DNA of 64,000 nucleotides from assembly GCA_024195265.1 (NCBI GenBank), contig JAJLRJ010000011.1, positions 19,569,319-19,633,318 on the forward strand. Reading direction: 5' to 3'. The stretch is from Dendrophyllia cribrosa. Its lineage: Eukaryota > Cnidaria > Anthozoa > Scleractinia > Dendrophylliidae. The translations under genes were made by a program, and so were the position numbers. Shown here one piece after another: positions 1 through 10,667 of the stretch (within the stretch, counting starts at the first letter, position 1; each line of letters starts with the position of its first letter). The notes beneath the pieces are model-generated. The model was not told the DNA's origin. It saw only the letters and a program-made list of their open reading frames with translations, and ran no database searches.

Positions 1-1033
1 CCGCCTGAAAAACACCACCTCGGATATGCATAACATATCAGTATAATTTAGAAACTTTCAACTAGCAAGCCGCCAAGACATATCCTTCGCATTGAAAAAA
101 GAACTTTAAGTAGACGAGCGAATTGCCAAGCCGATAAAATAAGTTCACAATCTCCACGCGCGATCAATGAACTTCAGAGAAGACCGGCCGAGTCGCTAAT
201 ACGCTAATATCATGATTGTTTGTACTACAAATATATCGTTCGCGTTCGAAAAACGCTAGTCAACGAGCCACTAAAAAGAAATAACAAAAACGCCTCTGCG
301 TTCAATAAGCTTACAACTCAACTGGCGAACCCACTGAGACGCTGTGCTACTGAAATGTATACCTTTCACGTTCAATAATCTAAATGATCAAAGTCCGTCT
401 TCTTCATGTTCACTTCCTTCGCTCAAGCGGCACAGTCGGTTCGTCTCGCTACGGCAAAACTACAGTGGACACGATCATTTCAGTTGATCAAGAGTGATCC
501 GAAACTGATCCTCTTCACCTTCGGAGGACTGTAAAGAAACAAATTAGGCGCTGTCTGACATTTGTACAGCCAAAAACGTTGGCAAAATGACCATCACGCT
601 AAAGGATTCCAAGGGAATTATAGCGTAAACAAACCAATGTGTCATACTATTTACGTAATTTACGTCATCACGCACGCCCACTCGCCCCCAGGCTCTCCAA
701 AAATTGGAGTCACTTTTCAACCGAAGTGACGCATCTTCGAGGGGCTAAAAAACCGATTTTCTTTCTTTTCCTCGGGAAATGATTATTGTTTTCGTTCTTT
801 GGGCATAATAAACTAATGAAAAACGAAGAAAAAAAATTCATTTCATAGGCACTTTAAGTACTTTCCAAGAATTCAGCCTTCAACGAAACTTCAAATTTTG
901 TATCGTTAAGGACAGTTTTGAATTCTCTAAAGAGAAAAAGCGCGCGAAGCTGCCTGTCGCGAACACCTGAAGTAAACTTGAACTTGATTTAGCTCCGCAT
1001 AGCAACCGCGTCACATAACAACAGGATAGTGTA
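1..1033. other. Intergenic DNA, no gene recognised
   Basis: A+T-rich sequence with no convincing coding frame, RNA gene or repeat that I can name. It ends at the inverted terminal repeat of the next element. Confidence 0.4.
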
Positions 1034-1219
1034 CAACCTCGTTCCCAGGGTCTTCTCCTTCCCGTCCCCTGGAGCGAGAGATAAGGCTGTTTTAGCAACA
1101 GGACGCCTGGCTCAAGACGCGGTATTTTGACCGTGATTGAGGACGGGAGTACTGGGGGTGAACGTGTGAAGCGGCCGTGATTTAGCAAGCGCGGGAAAAT
1201 CAAGACGCAGAACTCCATC

Positions 1220-2296
1220 ATGGCGAATGGAGGTCTTCGCAGCGTGAGAGAAGCTTTACTTCTCGCATATAGTAGCAATATTATTGATGCTACAGAGTTT
1301 GCTGTGTTGTATGAGGAAAATTCTTCAAGAGAGTTATTTCCTTACTGGAAATTCGAAAAATTTAATTTTGATGACTGGGACGACACCGAGTGCAGAACGG
1401 AGTTGCGCTTCAACAAAGCAGACATCTTCTCGCTGTTGGAAGTTTTAGGATTTCCAGACAAGTTTGTGTGTTCTCAAAGAACCATTTGTCCAAGGCTTGA
1501 AGGACTTTGTATCCTGTTAAAAAGGCTTGCTTATCCATGTCGATACTCTGACATGGTTTCGCGGTTCGGAAGGAATCCGACTGAATTGTGTCTAATATTC
1601 AATACAGTTTTAGACTTTGTTTACACTTCACATCGCCATCGTCTTCAGTCTTGGAATCAGCCATTTCTTCTCCCCCAAGTCCTAGAGCGCTATGCTCAAA
1701 CAATCCACGACCGGGGTGCTCCTTTAAGGAACTGCTTTGGTTTCGTTGATGGGACGCTTTGTAAAATTGCGAGGCCTCAGAATAATCAAAGACTTGTTTA
1801 CAATGGCCACAAACGAGCACACGGAATAAAATTTCAAAGCGTTGTAACTCCAAATGGACTTATCGCCAATTTAGCCGGACCATTTGAAGGACGAAGGCAC
1901 GATAGCACCATGTTGCACGAGTCAGGGATGCTAAGGGAACTGCAAAGAGTTGCTTGGGCTAATGGCGAGCCTTTATGTTTATACGGAGACCCAGCATATC
2001 CGCTCGGAATTCACTTGCAAGCCCCATTTAGAGATGCACACCTCACCCCTCAAATGCAAAGATTCAACGAGGCTATGAGTGAAGTAAGGGTGTCGGTGGA
2101 GTGGATGTTTGGAACTATCACCAACTATTACAAATTTGTTGACTTTAAGAAGCAATTGAAAATAGGCATGAGTCCTGTAGGGAAAATGTACTTGGTGTGT
2201 GGAATTCTCCAGAATGCTCACACTTGTTTGTATGGAAATTTAGTTTCAGAGTATTTCAATTTTGATCCGCCAAGTCTTCAGGACTATTTCTGGTAA
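1220..2296 (+). CDS. PIF/Harbinger transposase (DDE superfamily endonuclease)
   Basis: This 358-residue protein catalyses cut-and-paste transposition of the surrounding element. The catalytic triad is visible: first Asp in GFVDGTLCKI (about residue 176), second Asp in LYGDPAYPL (about 255), and Glu in VSVEWMFGT (about 294). GRRHDSTML between them is also typical of the DDE_Tnp_4 family. The ATG at 1220 follows the left terminus by 136 bp and gives a normal family length. No frameshift or internal stop is present, so the gene is open and perhaps young. It works with the Myb-like protein encoded convergently at 2703-3404. Confidence 0.9.
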   Translation: MANGGLRSVREALLLAYSSNIIDATEFAVLYEENSSRELFPYWKFEKFNFDDWDDTECRTELRFNKADIFSLLEVLGFPDKFVCSQRTICPRLEGLCILLKRLAYPCRYSDMVSRFGRNPTELCLIFNTVLDFVYTSHRHRLQSWNQPFLLPQVLERYAQTIHDRGAPLRNCFGFVDGTLCKIARPQNNQRLVYNGHKRAHGIKFQSVVTPNGLIANLAGPFEGRRHDSTMLHESGMLRELQRVAWANGEPLCLYGDPAYPLGIHLQAPFRDAHLTPQMQRFNEAMSEVRVSVEWMFGTITNYYKFVDFKKQLKIGMSPVGKMYLVCGILQNAHTCLYGNLVSEYFNFDPPSLQDYFW

Positions 2297-2702
2297 ATTA
2301 AACTGACAGAGAGATCATTGTTATCATGTAACACAGGCTGCCATTTTATTCAGTTTTTGACAAGCATCTGTCTACTTACAGTTCAATGTATTATGAATCA
2401 GCTAGAAAAAAGGTAAAATGACAGAGAACATTTTTTCTTTTATCAACAAAGTCCATGGGCAACAAATCAAACAGTCTAACTTGTACTTTTCTGTTGAAAA
2501 AGCAAGAGTAATCGACACTAATTTTCTTCCTAGCATATTTGTCAAACAGGCATATACTGAGAGCTAGGAAAGCTATCAACAAGAAGAAAAATATGCCATC
2601 ATAATAAAGGCAAATTTGTGTGAAAAAATATGACTTTTAAATGTCTTACAATCAAGCCTTCAAACTAACGCAACAATATTTTGCCAGAAAATCGACGACA
2701 AT

Positions 2703-3404
2703 TCATTTCTTATCAGCTTTGTAAACATTTGAAAACATCAGCTGAAACTGCTGTTGTTGCTGCTGCATCATTGCCATCTGCATTTGTAGCTGTTGGCGTA
2801 GTAGAGCCATCTGCTCGTTCCTTTCTTTTCTTTCAATTTCTTTCTCTTGCTTCCGTTCTTCGATCTCTCTCTCTTTCATTTTGGCATCGATTTCTGTTTT
2901 CTCTTTTAACCAAGACATCGTGTCAACTCCAGATCTTCTCTTTGTCTTCTTTTCTTTCACTTCCTCGTCTGTGTCAGCCAGCCTCTTTTTACTTTCACCC
3001 ATGGTCTCCATTGCCTTTTTTCTGATCTCCACTGCTTTTTGCCGATCAGCGTTGGCATTCGCTTTAGCGCTCTCTGCTTCTGCCTCCGTTTTCTTGTCAC
3101 ATTCGTCGCTCAAAGAAATCATGTCCTCGATTAACAGTTCAAACTCAGTGAGTTCTTCTCCACCGAGACCTGAGCCCTTCAGTTCACGAGACGTCTTGGA
3201 CTTGTATCGCCTCGAGAGAAGCGTGAATCTGTCTCTTACGCCCCTAGCAGTGACCTGATCAAACAGCTCCTGGTAACAGTTTAGATTAGTAGCGATCACT
3301 TGCCATACGGCCCCTCGCTCTCTGCTACCAGCTTTATAATTGAAGATCCCCTGTCCACCCATTTCTTTTAGAAGCAAGACGTCCTTTTCCTCTGTCCAAT
3401 TCAT
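2703..3404 (-). CDS. Myb/SANT-like DNA-binding partner of Harbinger transposase
   Basis: In this transposon family the second protein binds the transposase and helps bring it to the element ends. The N-terminus has the Myb/SANT-like signature WTEEKDVLLLKEM, followed by GAVWQVIA and VRDRF (residues about 2-60). The rest is a long charged helix rich in Lys, Glu and Arg, ending in a Met/Gln tract (MAMMQQQQQQFQLM). I place the start at the ATG that begins MNWTEEKD, because the eight upstream codons open with a non-ATG codon. An upstream exon joined by splicing is possible. The frame is open throughout. Confidence 0.75.
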   Translation of the reverse strand: MNWTEEKDVLLLKEMGGQGIFNYKAGSRERGAVWQVIATNLNCYQELFDQVTARGVRDRFTLLSRRYKSKTSRELKGSGLGGEELTEFELLIEDMISLSDECDKKTEAEAESAKANANADRQKAVEIRKKAMETMGESKKRLADTDEEVKEKKTKRRSGVDTMSWLKEKTEIDAKMKEREIEERKQEKEIERKERNEQMALLRQQLQMQMAMMQQQQQQFQLMFSNVYKADKK

Positions 3405-4193
3405 CGAAGATCTAAAATTCAATAACACGAGAATAGGGTTTAACTTAATTATAGCTTGAGACTAAGTTCGAGAATTAAGCCTAAATTATAGGTAAAATAA
3501 TACAAACAAATGATGAATTCAATCAAAATAATTTTTATCCTAACCCGACCTTTTGTTCAAAAATGAAACAAGTGTTACCCTTGCACTTATAGAAAAATTT
3601 ACCGAAAGTTTTGAACTCTCAAATTGTACGAAACTCTAAGAAGTTCATACCATGTTCATTTTTTTGTGTGTATATACTTAAAAGGCGAAAGTGCCAAGTG
3701 GTTAAAAAAAAAAACAATTTGCAGCTTCAAAGCTTTCGTGTACGTTAAATAATTTCCAAATCGTATGAATGAACAAACTTCGTACAAAACGACTTACACT
3801 TACTTTTTAGTTCCTTCAGCCATTGCTCTTCACCTAAAGTGGATTCGAAAATATAAACACTGATAAAAATTCGCATCGAGGTAAACATTTCGGAGGATGG
3901 CAAAGAAGCGAAATGTGGTCAATTTTTCGTCATGTTCTTAATATGAATACAACATGTGTTGCTTCAGCAAAGACTAAGGTACAACACAGAACGAAATTTA
4001 AGCCTATCAAGTGAAATAAAAAGTATTTTACCTCTTGTTTTCTTCACGTCTTCGCAAGGACGCCAAAACAGTCAATCTCACGTCCTCAACACGACGTCGG
4101 CTTGAAGACGCGCGCCAAATATGCTAGTTCCCAGTCCTATTCCGCGAGCGCGACGTCCTGACTTGAGTTCGCGTCCTGTTGCTAAAACAGCCT

Positions 4194-5186
4194 ATAGAAA
4201 GACCCAGGCACAGGCTGGTCACGTGTCTCCCAGAATAAAAAATTCCCCACTAGGGGTCCCTGTTTCTTGAAATTTTGTCACCAAAAGTTTTTGTCAACGT
4301 CAAAACGATGCTGTCTTCGGCGGTTGAGATCCGCTTTATTTTTTTAGCAGCCTTCACTTTGCGATCGTAGCTACTGGAACATAAAACCAAAACAAGTCAA
4401 GTGCCTGGAAGTAATTTACTCTGGAATATATACTATCGGTGTACTGCCAACAGTATACGGAAGATTGATCATCTTCCATCTTTTACCCGGGCTTTTCTTG
4501 GACAAAATCAACTCTCGATCGACACAGACAGTCTCGCCAATTCATCCCGTTATTGTCGTCGTTTCGCCGTTGAACTCTCTGATAAGCGACCAGATCAGAG
4601 AAAAAAACGAAGAAAAAGTCAAAACGGCTATGCTTAATGTAAGAAAGGCCAAAGACAGCGACAATCTAGAGCTGGATGAGACGAGCGAGACGAACTCTTC
4701 GTGGCTAAAAGATGCGAAATGCGATATAATTTTCACTTCTTGTTATAATTTTATAATTTTCACATCTTTCACATCAGTTCTTCCGCAGTTGCGAGCAGCG
4801 CTCGATTATTCTTTGCAAACAAATTCTTGGAGTGCGAGATATCTCCTACAGACTTGCAAAGCCTACAGCAACTCGTATTTAAATTATACGTGACTAGAAG
4901 CCGCATAAATCTCTTTTGCAATTTGGCGTCTGAATATTCGAAATTTGACCTCTCGCGGGTACATTTACTTCGCGGAGACACAAACCAGATCTGTTATTTT
5001 TTATGCAAATATTCTCCGTTCCTTGGTAGGCTAAGTACAACCAAACTCCCGACTTGGCAGCCCCTCCCTCAATGTTTTCTTTTGTAATCTCCCAGATTCT
5101 GGGAGACACGTGACCAGCCTGTGCCAGGGTCTTTCTCTCTCTCGCTCCAGGGGGCGGGAAGAAGAGAGACCCTGGGAACGAGGTTG
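4194..5186. other. Body of the outer nonautonomous element, no gene
   Basis: About 1 kb between the Harbinger right end and the outer right terminus. Short frames exist on both strands, but none resembles a known protein and none has a consistent start context. Confidence 0.4.
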
Positions 5187-5619
5187 GATAGTGTAATGGC
5201 CCCTGCAGCTTTGCTTAGTACCCTGTCCTTTTAATGAAAGTGAGGTTGTAGTTGACTTTATTTTGAAACAAACCATTTATATCACGCGGAACAAAAACCA
5301 CCGTAGAGTTCCGAAAGTAGCGGGCCCCGTTACTTTCGGAATTAGCAAGTTTAAGGGGCCGCAACTTCCGGGTAGCCGTTATTTTTGGGCACGTAAAATA
5401 CGTGAGTAATTGAAGAAAAAAAATGGATTTCCCATGGGCATACGTATCATTGCATATGCTTGGCATTCGCAGTTTTATACCACTCCTTGATTCGTGCTAT
5501 TTACTTGACGTCAATCAGCCATTCTACAGCACTGCTCGTGGTTATTTTAGCAATTTAGGATATCAATGAAGAAAAGACATTCCGGACTAGAAACTATCTA
5601 ACCAGTGCAGGTCGGATTG

Positions 5620-5828
5620 AGTAGTATAGGTTGTTGTTTCGTTCGACACCACCCCAAATAAGTATTTATGCACCCCCACGGAGCCTTCCTAGAATACTTG
5701 TCCTCCCTCTCCCCAAGCTCACTCGGCGGGCTTGGGGAGAGGGAGGGCAAATATTCTAGGATGGCTCCGTGTGGGTGCATAAATACTTATTTGGGGTAGT
5801 GCCGGACGAAACTACACCCTATACTACA
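5620..5828. repeat. Orphan terminal-type hairpin (AGTAGT...ACTACA)
   Basis: A 209-bp foldback whose arms pair almost fully from AGTAGTATAGG at the left to CCTATACTAC at the right, with a short loop near 5715. Pairing includes CACCCCAAATAAGTATTTAT against ATAAATACTTATTTGGGGTA. The shape and first six bases match the hairpins capping E2 (38523) and E3 (56918). It is probably the end of another Polinton copy or a mobile palindrome of that family. Confidence 0.7.
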
Positions 5829-5842
5829 CCACTTGTGTGCGG

Positions 5843-5925
5843 TAGGATCACCCACCACACTGAGCGTGGTATTCAATTGAACGCCGTTCAATTGAATACC
5901 ACGCTCAGTGTGGTGGGTGATCCTA
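5843..5925. repeat. Perfect palindrome, 41-bp arms, 1-nt loop
   Basis: The left arm 5843-5883 begins TAGGATCACCCACCACAC. The right arm 5885-5925 is its exact reverse complement, with a single C between. It could be a small MITE or a recent foldback, since such palindromes normally decay fast. Confidence 0.9.
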
Positions 5926-6043
5926 AACGCATAAACGTAAGCATAAAAGCATAAACGGTTTATGCTTCCCTATTATATATCCACCATGAATGTCGCACTA
6001 CGGTTTTTATCTGTGAAATTAGGACCAAGAAAGGTGCCAAGAA

Positions 6044-6307
6044 TTGGCACTTGCTCCACGGCTTGAACCTGAACGTCAAATACTATCCCGACGCGCTTTT
6101 AGAGGATTCGATCTTTTATACAATGAAGAGCATGCTTTGACAAAAATGCAGTTTGATAAGTTTATCGCGGCTGTGATGTCAGGAATGTCACTTCAAGATA
6201 TTCCTGACGAAGACAAAACAAGAATCTGGTTCACAAATACGCCAGAAATAAACAAAAAAAATCGAGATGTCTGCAAAGAAGTTGGCTTGAAGCTTCTTGT
6301 AGATTAG
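6044..6307 (+). CDS. Unrecognised open frame, possibly part of a viral remnant
   Basis: An 87-codon frame with an even residue composition and no low-complexity tracts, lying 160 bp upstream of the broken YqaJ-like nuclease on the same strand. I do not recognise the protein. The first codon is not ATG, so the true beginning is unclear; the first clear Met is near 6146 (MQFDKF). It may be a fragment of the same inserted viral sequence as the nuclease. Confidence 0.25.
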   Translation: MALAPRLEPERQILSRRAFRGFDLLYNEEHALTKMQFDKFIAAVMSGMSLQDIPDEDKTRIWFTNTPEINKKNRDVCKEVGLKLLVD

Positions 6308-6467
6308 GGTTAATCAATCCTTTCTTTAGTCTCGCAATCGCGGACAACATTTTTTTTTGGCTTGTCATATCTGAGAAAAAGTCACAGTGTTGTGCCAGTT
6401 ACATCTACAAAATCATATCAGGGTAGTCACGCCAATCGAATATTTGCTTACCTTAGATATATCCCCA

Positions 6468-7074
6468 ATGGATACCTTGCTTCAGTTGAATCTGAGAAAC
6501 CAGGCCTTTCGTGACTGTAAAGCTTTCAAAACCTTTTTGCAATCAAGGAAGGCAGGCTTAAAACAAAAAAGCGCCGACTGGGTGAAAACCAGACAAAACA
6601 CCATCGGCGCGTCAGAGACCTCTGCTCTAAAAGGCTCAACACGGTTTGAGTCGCCGGAAAGCTTGCTTTTGAAGAAAGTGCAGCCAGTAAATACATACAA
6701 TATTACTGCTTGTACTTGGGGCACTATATTCGAGACACTTGTGCGTGGGTATTTTGAACTGAAACATGTACTCTGTTTCCGTTTTCGGTTATGATTTTTC
6801 TCTTAATCTCGCAAGAGACCTTCCGCTATATCGAAAGGTCATATGTAGCCCAGACGGTTATTTTGTGAGTAGAGATTACAGTATAGCTTTGTTAGAATTT
6901 AAATGTCCATTCAGTAGGCGGATAGCAACAAGTAGTGTCCCTTCTTACTACGCAGACCAAATACAAATGTGTCTTGCTTTTAGTGGAGAAAGAGTTAGCA
7001 AGGGATTGTTCGTTGACGCTTACTTTAGAATGTGCTCTCTAGAACAATTGAATACGCCAATTGGTTGCCCATAG
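6468..7074 (+). pseudogene. YqaJ/lambda-exonuclease-like viral nuclease, frameshifted
   Basis: This family digests one strand of duplex DNA to make 3' tails for recombination in phages and large DNA viruses. Visible family motifs: an Arg followed by IGASE (near 6600), WGTIFE, then SPDG, LLEFKCP and a tyrosine-containing helix YYADQIQMC. In-order Asp, Glu and Lys of the active site (PDG and EFK) remain. The first half is in one frame to about 6790 and the second half in another from about 6766, so the gene carries a frameshift near 6770-6790. The reading frame ends at 7074; anything beyond is not recognisable. Neighbours give no clue to the parent virus. Confidence 0.7.
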
Positions 7075-8181
7075 TGATTGCACCTACAATGTAGAGTTTT
7101 AAAAGTACCCGCGGCATAGTAGTTGTATCGACGGATTAGACCGCTCATCATGAGAGATGGAACTTTGAAGATATAAGCACGCCCAAGCTCACCATGCCAC
7201 ATATCATAGCAACATAAGATATAGTAATCTATGTTGTGGTCTGGACGGATATTGGTATAAATCAAAGGCTCCTTGCTAGCCAAGTCGTGAATATGAAACA
7301 ACCATCGGACTTTTTCCTACCCTACACAAGGTGGGTCCTCTTAGATTGTACAAGTTATGACTACTTCCCTGTTGCAGATCCACGTACCAATATCTTTTAC
7401 CAAAGAAGGACCTCTAAAACCTTAAAACCTTCGTGCGTAGCTAGTAAACACGAAGAAATGTGTTTACTAGCGAAAATGAAAATTACGGGACAAACTGCTT
7501 ACCTTTTCCTTCATTACTAATGTCAGATATCCTTGCCAAACAATAATAACAAGTAGAAGAACCCCAACGTTTTCCCAAACCGACGTTTCAGCTCATCGAG
7601 CATTCGTAAACACAACTGCCGTAATGGCGGACTTGGTTTACTTCCATTTACTCCATGTATGCTATTACCGAAGTGTAACATATCAACAATTTAATATAAA
7701 TTTAATATAAAGTTTACGATGAGCGAGTGACTTTTCTACAGTAACCGCAATAAGTCGTATTCACGACTTAGAAAGGACAGGCTAAACACGACTCCCACTC
7801 GTCGCAAAAAGTATTTTAAAGGCCTAAAGTATAAAACGTTCCCAGTAAGACTTCAGAGAGGATTGCGCCTTTAGATCACTGTTAAGAATTTGTTCTCTTC
7901 GATGATATAAACCTTTTGATCTCGGCGGATTATCTCTCAGATTGATAGGAGGGGATTCATGCTGTCCAGAGTCGTTAGAATTATTTTATTTCTTTATTTT
8001 CTTTTATTTCTTTATTCGGTGCTAGCTCCGATTGGCATACATTGTGTTTTCTTTGGCTCACTTTTGTTGTTGCAAGATAAATCTGACTTATCGGCTAAAG
8101 TTTGTTATCGCTTTGAAAGTGCCACGATCGTTAAATTTCTCAGGAGCCACTCGTCCTGAGGAGGGCAAACTGAAGCCAAAG
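7075..8181. other. Intergenic, no gene supported
   Basis: Short frames on both strands overlap one another and show no family motifs. A hydrophobic frame at 7959-8159 looks like chance translation of a T-rich tract. Confidence 0.35.
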
Positions 8182-8430
8182 TCATGAAAACATAGCATAC
8201 CTTCGACGATATTCCAACGACAACAAATGGGCGACAAAGTCGCTGTCACTGGAAGCTTCATACCCGGCATCGAATTCAGCCTGAAGCCACGACCTAAATA
8301 TCCGATTTTCCAAATATATTCGTTTGAGGTTTCTAGACCACGCTATCTTATATTCTACTTGATCCTCGAACTTCCTCTTCCGTCCCGAATTGGTTCTTTT
8401 CCTTCCACCGCCACCACTAGTCGACGCCAT
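8182..8430 (-). CDS. Possible first exon of a dispersed cnidarian gene
   Basis: An 82-codon frame starting MASTSGGGGRKR, with a basic N-terminus and then a mixed helical stretch (FRSWLQAEFDAGYEASSDSD). Composition is protein-like and there is a proper ATG. I recall similar N-termini as repeated first exons next to transposase-like genes in cnidarians, but cannot confirm that here. No splice donor was verified at the end. Confidence 0.3.
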   Translation of the reverse strand: MASTSGGGGRKRTNSGRKRKFEDQVEYKIAWSRNLKRIYLENRIFRSWLQAEFDAGYEASSDSDFVAHLLSLEYRRRYAMFS

Positions 8431-8512
8431 TTTGAAATTGACGGTTCAACTTGAAAAACTTTTCAAGTTTCGATTCGAAAAACTCGCGCATGCGTCCTCG
8501 TGACAGTGTCCC

Positions 8513-8750
8513 TTTAAGGACTCTAACAACCAGCGTTTTTAAGCAGTCTTACGAACGGGGTTTTTAAGCAGTGTTATGAACGGCGTTTTTAAGGACTCTT
8601 ACAATCGGCGTTTTAAGGACTCTTACAACCAGCGTTTTTAAGCAGTCTTACGAACGTTTTTAAGGACTCTTACAACCGGCGTTTTTACGCAGTATTACGA
8701 ACGGCGTTTTTAAGAACTCTTACAACCGGCGTTTTTAAACATCCGGCGCT
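8513..8750. repeat. Minisatellite, ~29-bp unit, about 8-9 copies
   Basis: Imperfect tandem units of the form GCGTTTTTAAGGACTCTTAC followed by AACCG, alternating with a GCAGTCTTACGAACG variant. It adjoins the left edge of E1. Confidence 0.8.
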
Positions 8751-8773
8751 TGCCGACGGCGTTACTGAAGAAG

Positions 8774-9328
8774 TCACTTATGTAGTGAGCGCCAGTTACA
8801 TAGGGTGATTTCTATGGTTGTATCGTAAATCTTAGTACTGTTTTTATGTAAGGGTCTGTGCCCAGTTGCGGATAATGATCCGAAAAAGTTTTGCTCTTTA
8901 TCGACCAGGTCACAGTGAATGTAATAGCTAGTCGGCGAGTTTAGCCGTTTGATAGAAAGACTTTCAAGGTCTGTGTTAGCACTTCCTTTAAGATTGAAAA
9001 GCTCATTTAGATTGTTATCGAAAGAAAAGCTATCGATTCCAGGATTTATGGTAATTATTAGCCCATGTAAACGAGTATTTTCTGTTATTTTCAGAGGTTC
9101 TTTATCATGAAAGGAGTCAATCAAATAAGTTTACAGATTATCTAAATATTTTAAATATCTAATTTTTTTTTCTCCAACCTTATAGCTAATGGCTCCACTG
9201 CATTTCAAATTGTTCCACGAACTGTAAAGTGAGCACGAAAGCAGACAGATGTAGTTTGGTTTTGGAATCGGTTGATCGAAGTATACGGTGTGTCCATTAG
9301 AAGATGCCACAATAGTAAGCACAACCAT
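8774..9328 (-). pseudogene. Vertex/penton-like minor capsid protein, broken (E1)
   Basis: Homologue of the tandem pair at 49189-50549 in E2. The N-terminal part (9131-9328) starts MVVLTIVASSNGHTVYFDQP. The C-terminal part (8774-9124) holds the family signature SYYIHCDLVDKEQN. A frame change and deletion separate the parts near 9125, and the C-terminal 40-50 residues are divergent or lost. In E2 this family lies beside the capsid genes, and I infer a single-jelly-roll vertex role. Only one copy of the tandem pair is recognisable here. Confidence 0.75.
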
Positions 9329-9364
9329 TTAATATAATATTTAAAAAAAACATATTTAAATACG

Positions 9365-9690
9365 ATGATGTCTATCCATTATTCTCGTTCAAATCCTGGT
9401 CTAGAAATTGGAGGCAATGACTATGACCCACCGCCGCCACTTTTTACTCCAAGTGTCTCTCGACATACATATGTAAACAGAAAACAGGCTACAGTAGATT
9501 CTGACGTGAAATGGGTTAGATCGCCGGAAGCAGCAAAACTCTCAAAGGCCGCTAAGGCCAAAGCGATCTCAGACTTCAAAAAGCGTTTCCCAAATGCTGT
9601 AATGGCAAGATTCAAAGTGCAAGTTGATTTCGATGAAAACCGCAAACCTACTGGCGAAGTGTGTTTTGTAGAGAGCAAAGGTTCATGGGC
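9365..9690 (+). pseudogene. 5' part of large virion-module protein (E1), cut by the array
   Basis: About 108 codons homologous to the start of the E2 gene ending at 49112. Shared features are an N-terminal Asn/Gly/Pro segment (GGNDYDPPPPLF) and the helix AAKLSKAAKAKAISDFKKRF. Translation runs into the first tRNA-like repeat just after a Gly-Ser-Trp that matches residue order in E2. The remainder of the gene resumes at 15250, on the far side of the array. Confidence 0.85.
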
Positions 9691-9763
9691 GGCCTCGTAG
9701 CTCAAGCGGTAGAACGACGGAAGATCTAATCCGGAGGTCGTGGGTTCGAATCCCACCCAGGTG
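9691..9763 (+). tRNA. tRNA-like unit 1 (degenerate)
   Basis: D stem mispaired (GAAC) and acceptor 3' strand changed to CCAGGTG, so probably not functional. Confidence 0.35.
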
Positions 9764-9989
9764 TAAGATTTTTTTCTTTCCCTCGTGTGGTCCCTCATTT
9801 CCTTACTAGGGCTAACGGTCAGTACAGGGAAATTTATGGGTTTACCTTAGCACTATAATTTACACTCAGAGTTAATTCTCTGATTCCTTGTTTGTATCAC
9901 CAGTGCTACGTGGCTCAACATTTATTTGTACCCTTCACATTCTCATTGCCGCCGTTTACCACCTTATTACCCACGATCTGCTCCCGTAC

Positions 9990-10070
9990 GGCCTCGTGGC
10001 TCAAGCGGTAGAGCGGTAGAGCGACGGAAGATCTAATCCGGAGGTCGTGGGTTCGAATCCCACCGAGGTC
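9990..10070 (+). tRNA. tRNA-like unit 2 (8-nt duplication)
   Basis: An 8-nt duplication (GGTAGAGC twice) in the D arm lengthens it to 81 nt and should disrupt folding. Confidence 0.35.
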
Positions 10071-10296
10071 TAAGATTTTTTTCTTTCCCTCGTGTGGTCC
10101 CTCATTTCCTTACTAGGGCTAACGCTCAGTACAGGGAAATTTATGGGTTTACCTTAGCACTACAATTTACACACAGAGTTAATTCTCTGATTCCTTGTTT
10201 GTATCACCAGTGCTACGTGGCTCAACATCTATTTGTACCCTTCACATTCTCATTGCCAAGAATTACCACCTTATTACCCACGATCTGCTCCCGTAC

Positions 10297-10369
10297 GGTC
10301 TCGTGGCTCAAGCGGTAGAGCGACGGAAGATCTAATCCGGAGGTCGTGTGTTCGAATCCCACCGAGGTC
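10297..10369 (+). tRNA. tRNA-like unit 3
   Basis: Acceptor starts GGTCTCG, and the T stem has GTGTG instead of GTGGG. Confidence 0.4.
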
Positions 10370-10594
10370 TAAGATTTTTTTCTTTCCCTCGTGTAGTACC
10401 TCATTTCCTTACTAGGGCTAACGCTCAGCACAGGAAATTTATGGGTTTACCTTAGCACTATAATTTACACACAGACTTAATTCTCTGATTCCTTATTTGT
10501 ATCATCAGTGCTACGTGGCTCAACATTTACTTGTACCCTTCACATTCTCATTGCCACGAATTACCACCTTATTACCCACGATCTGCTCCCGTAC

Positions 10595-10667
10595 GGCCTC
10601 GTGGCTCAAGCGGTAGAGCGACGGAAGATCTAATGGGGAGGTCGTGGGTTCGAATCCCACCGAGGTC
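10595..10667 (+). tRNA. tRNA-like unit 4 (AATGGGGAGG variant)
   Basis: The 3' side of the anticodon stem reads TGGGG instead of TCCGG, so the stem cannot pair. A and B boxes are intact. Confidence 0.35.

Larger units (their letters stand above)
1084..4193. mobile_element. PIF/Harbinger DNA transposon
   Basis: Complete-looking 3.1-kb element. The ends are inverted repeats starting AGGCTGTTTTAGCAACAGGA at 1084 and ending in its reverse complement at 4193. They are flanked by ATA at 1081-1083 and 4194-4196, the 3-bp target duplication expected for this superfamily. Inside are the two usual convergent genes, a DDE transposase and a Myb/SANT-like protein. Between 3405 and 4080 no coding sequence is evident, although a small upstream exon of the Myb-like gene could lie there. 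Confidence 0.85.
1034..5186. mobile_element. Nonautonomous element with ~100-bp inverted termini, split by a Harbinger insertion
   Basis: The left terminus (1034-1080, continuing at 4197-4233) and the right terminus (5095-5186) are reverse complements, sharing CAACCTCGTTCCCAGGGTC, a GGAGCGAGAG segment and CACAGGCTGGTCACGTGTC. The left terminus is cut in two by the PIF/Harbinger element at 1084-4193. Without that insert the element is about 1.0 kb and has no coding capacity. The superfamily is not recognised; no clear target duplication was found at the outer edges. Confidence 0.65.

Noticed and set aside
7020..7301. 93-codon minus-strand frame overlapping the end of the nuclease
   Set aside because: Overlaps the YqaJ motif-bearing strand and has no recognisable family, although its composition is protein-like.
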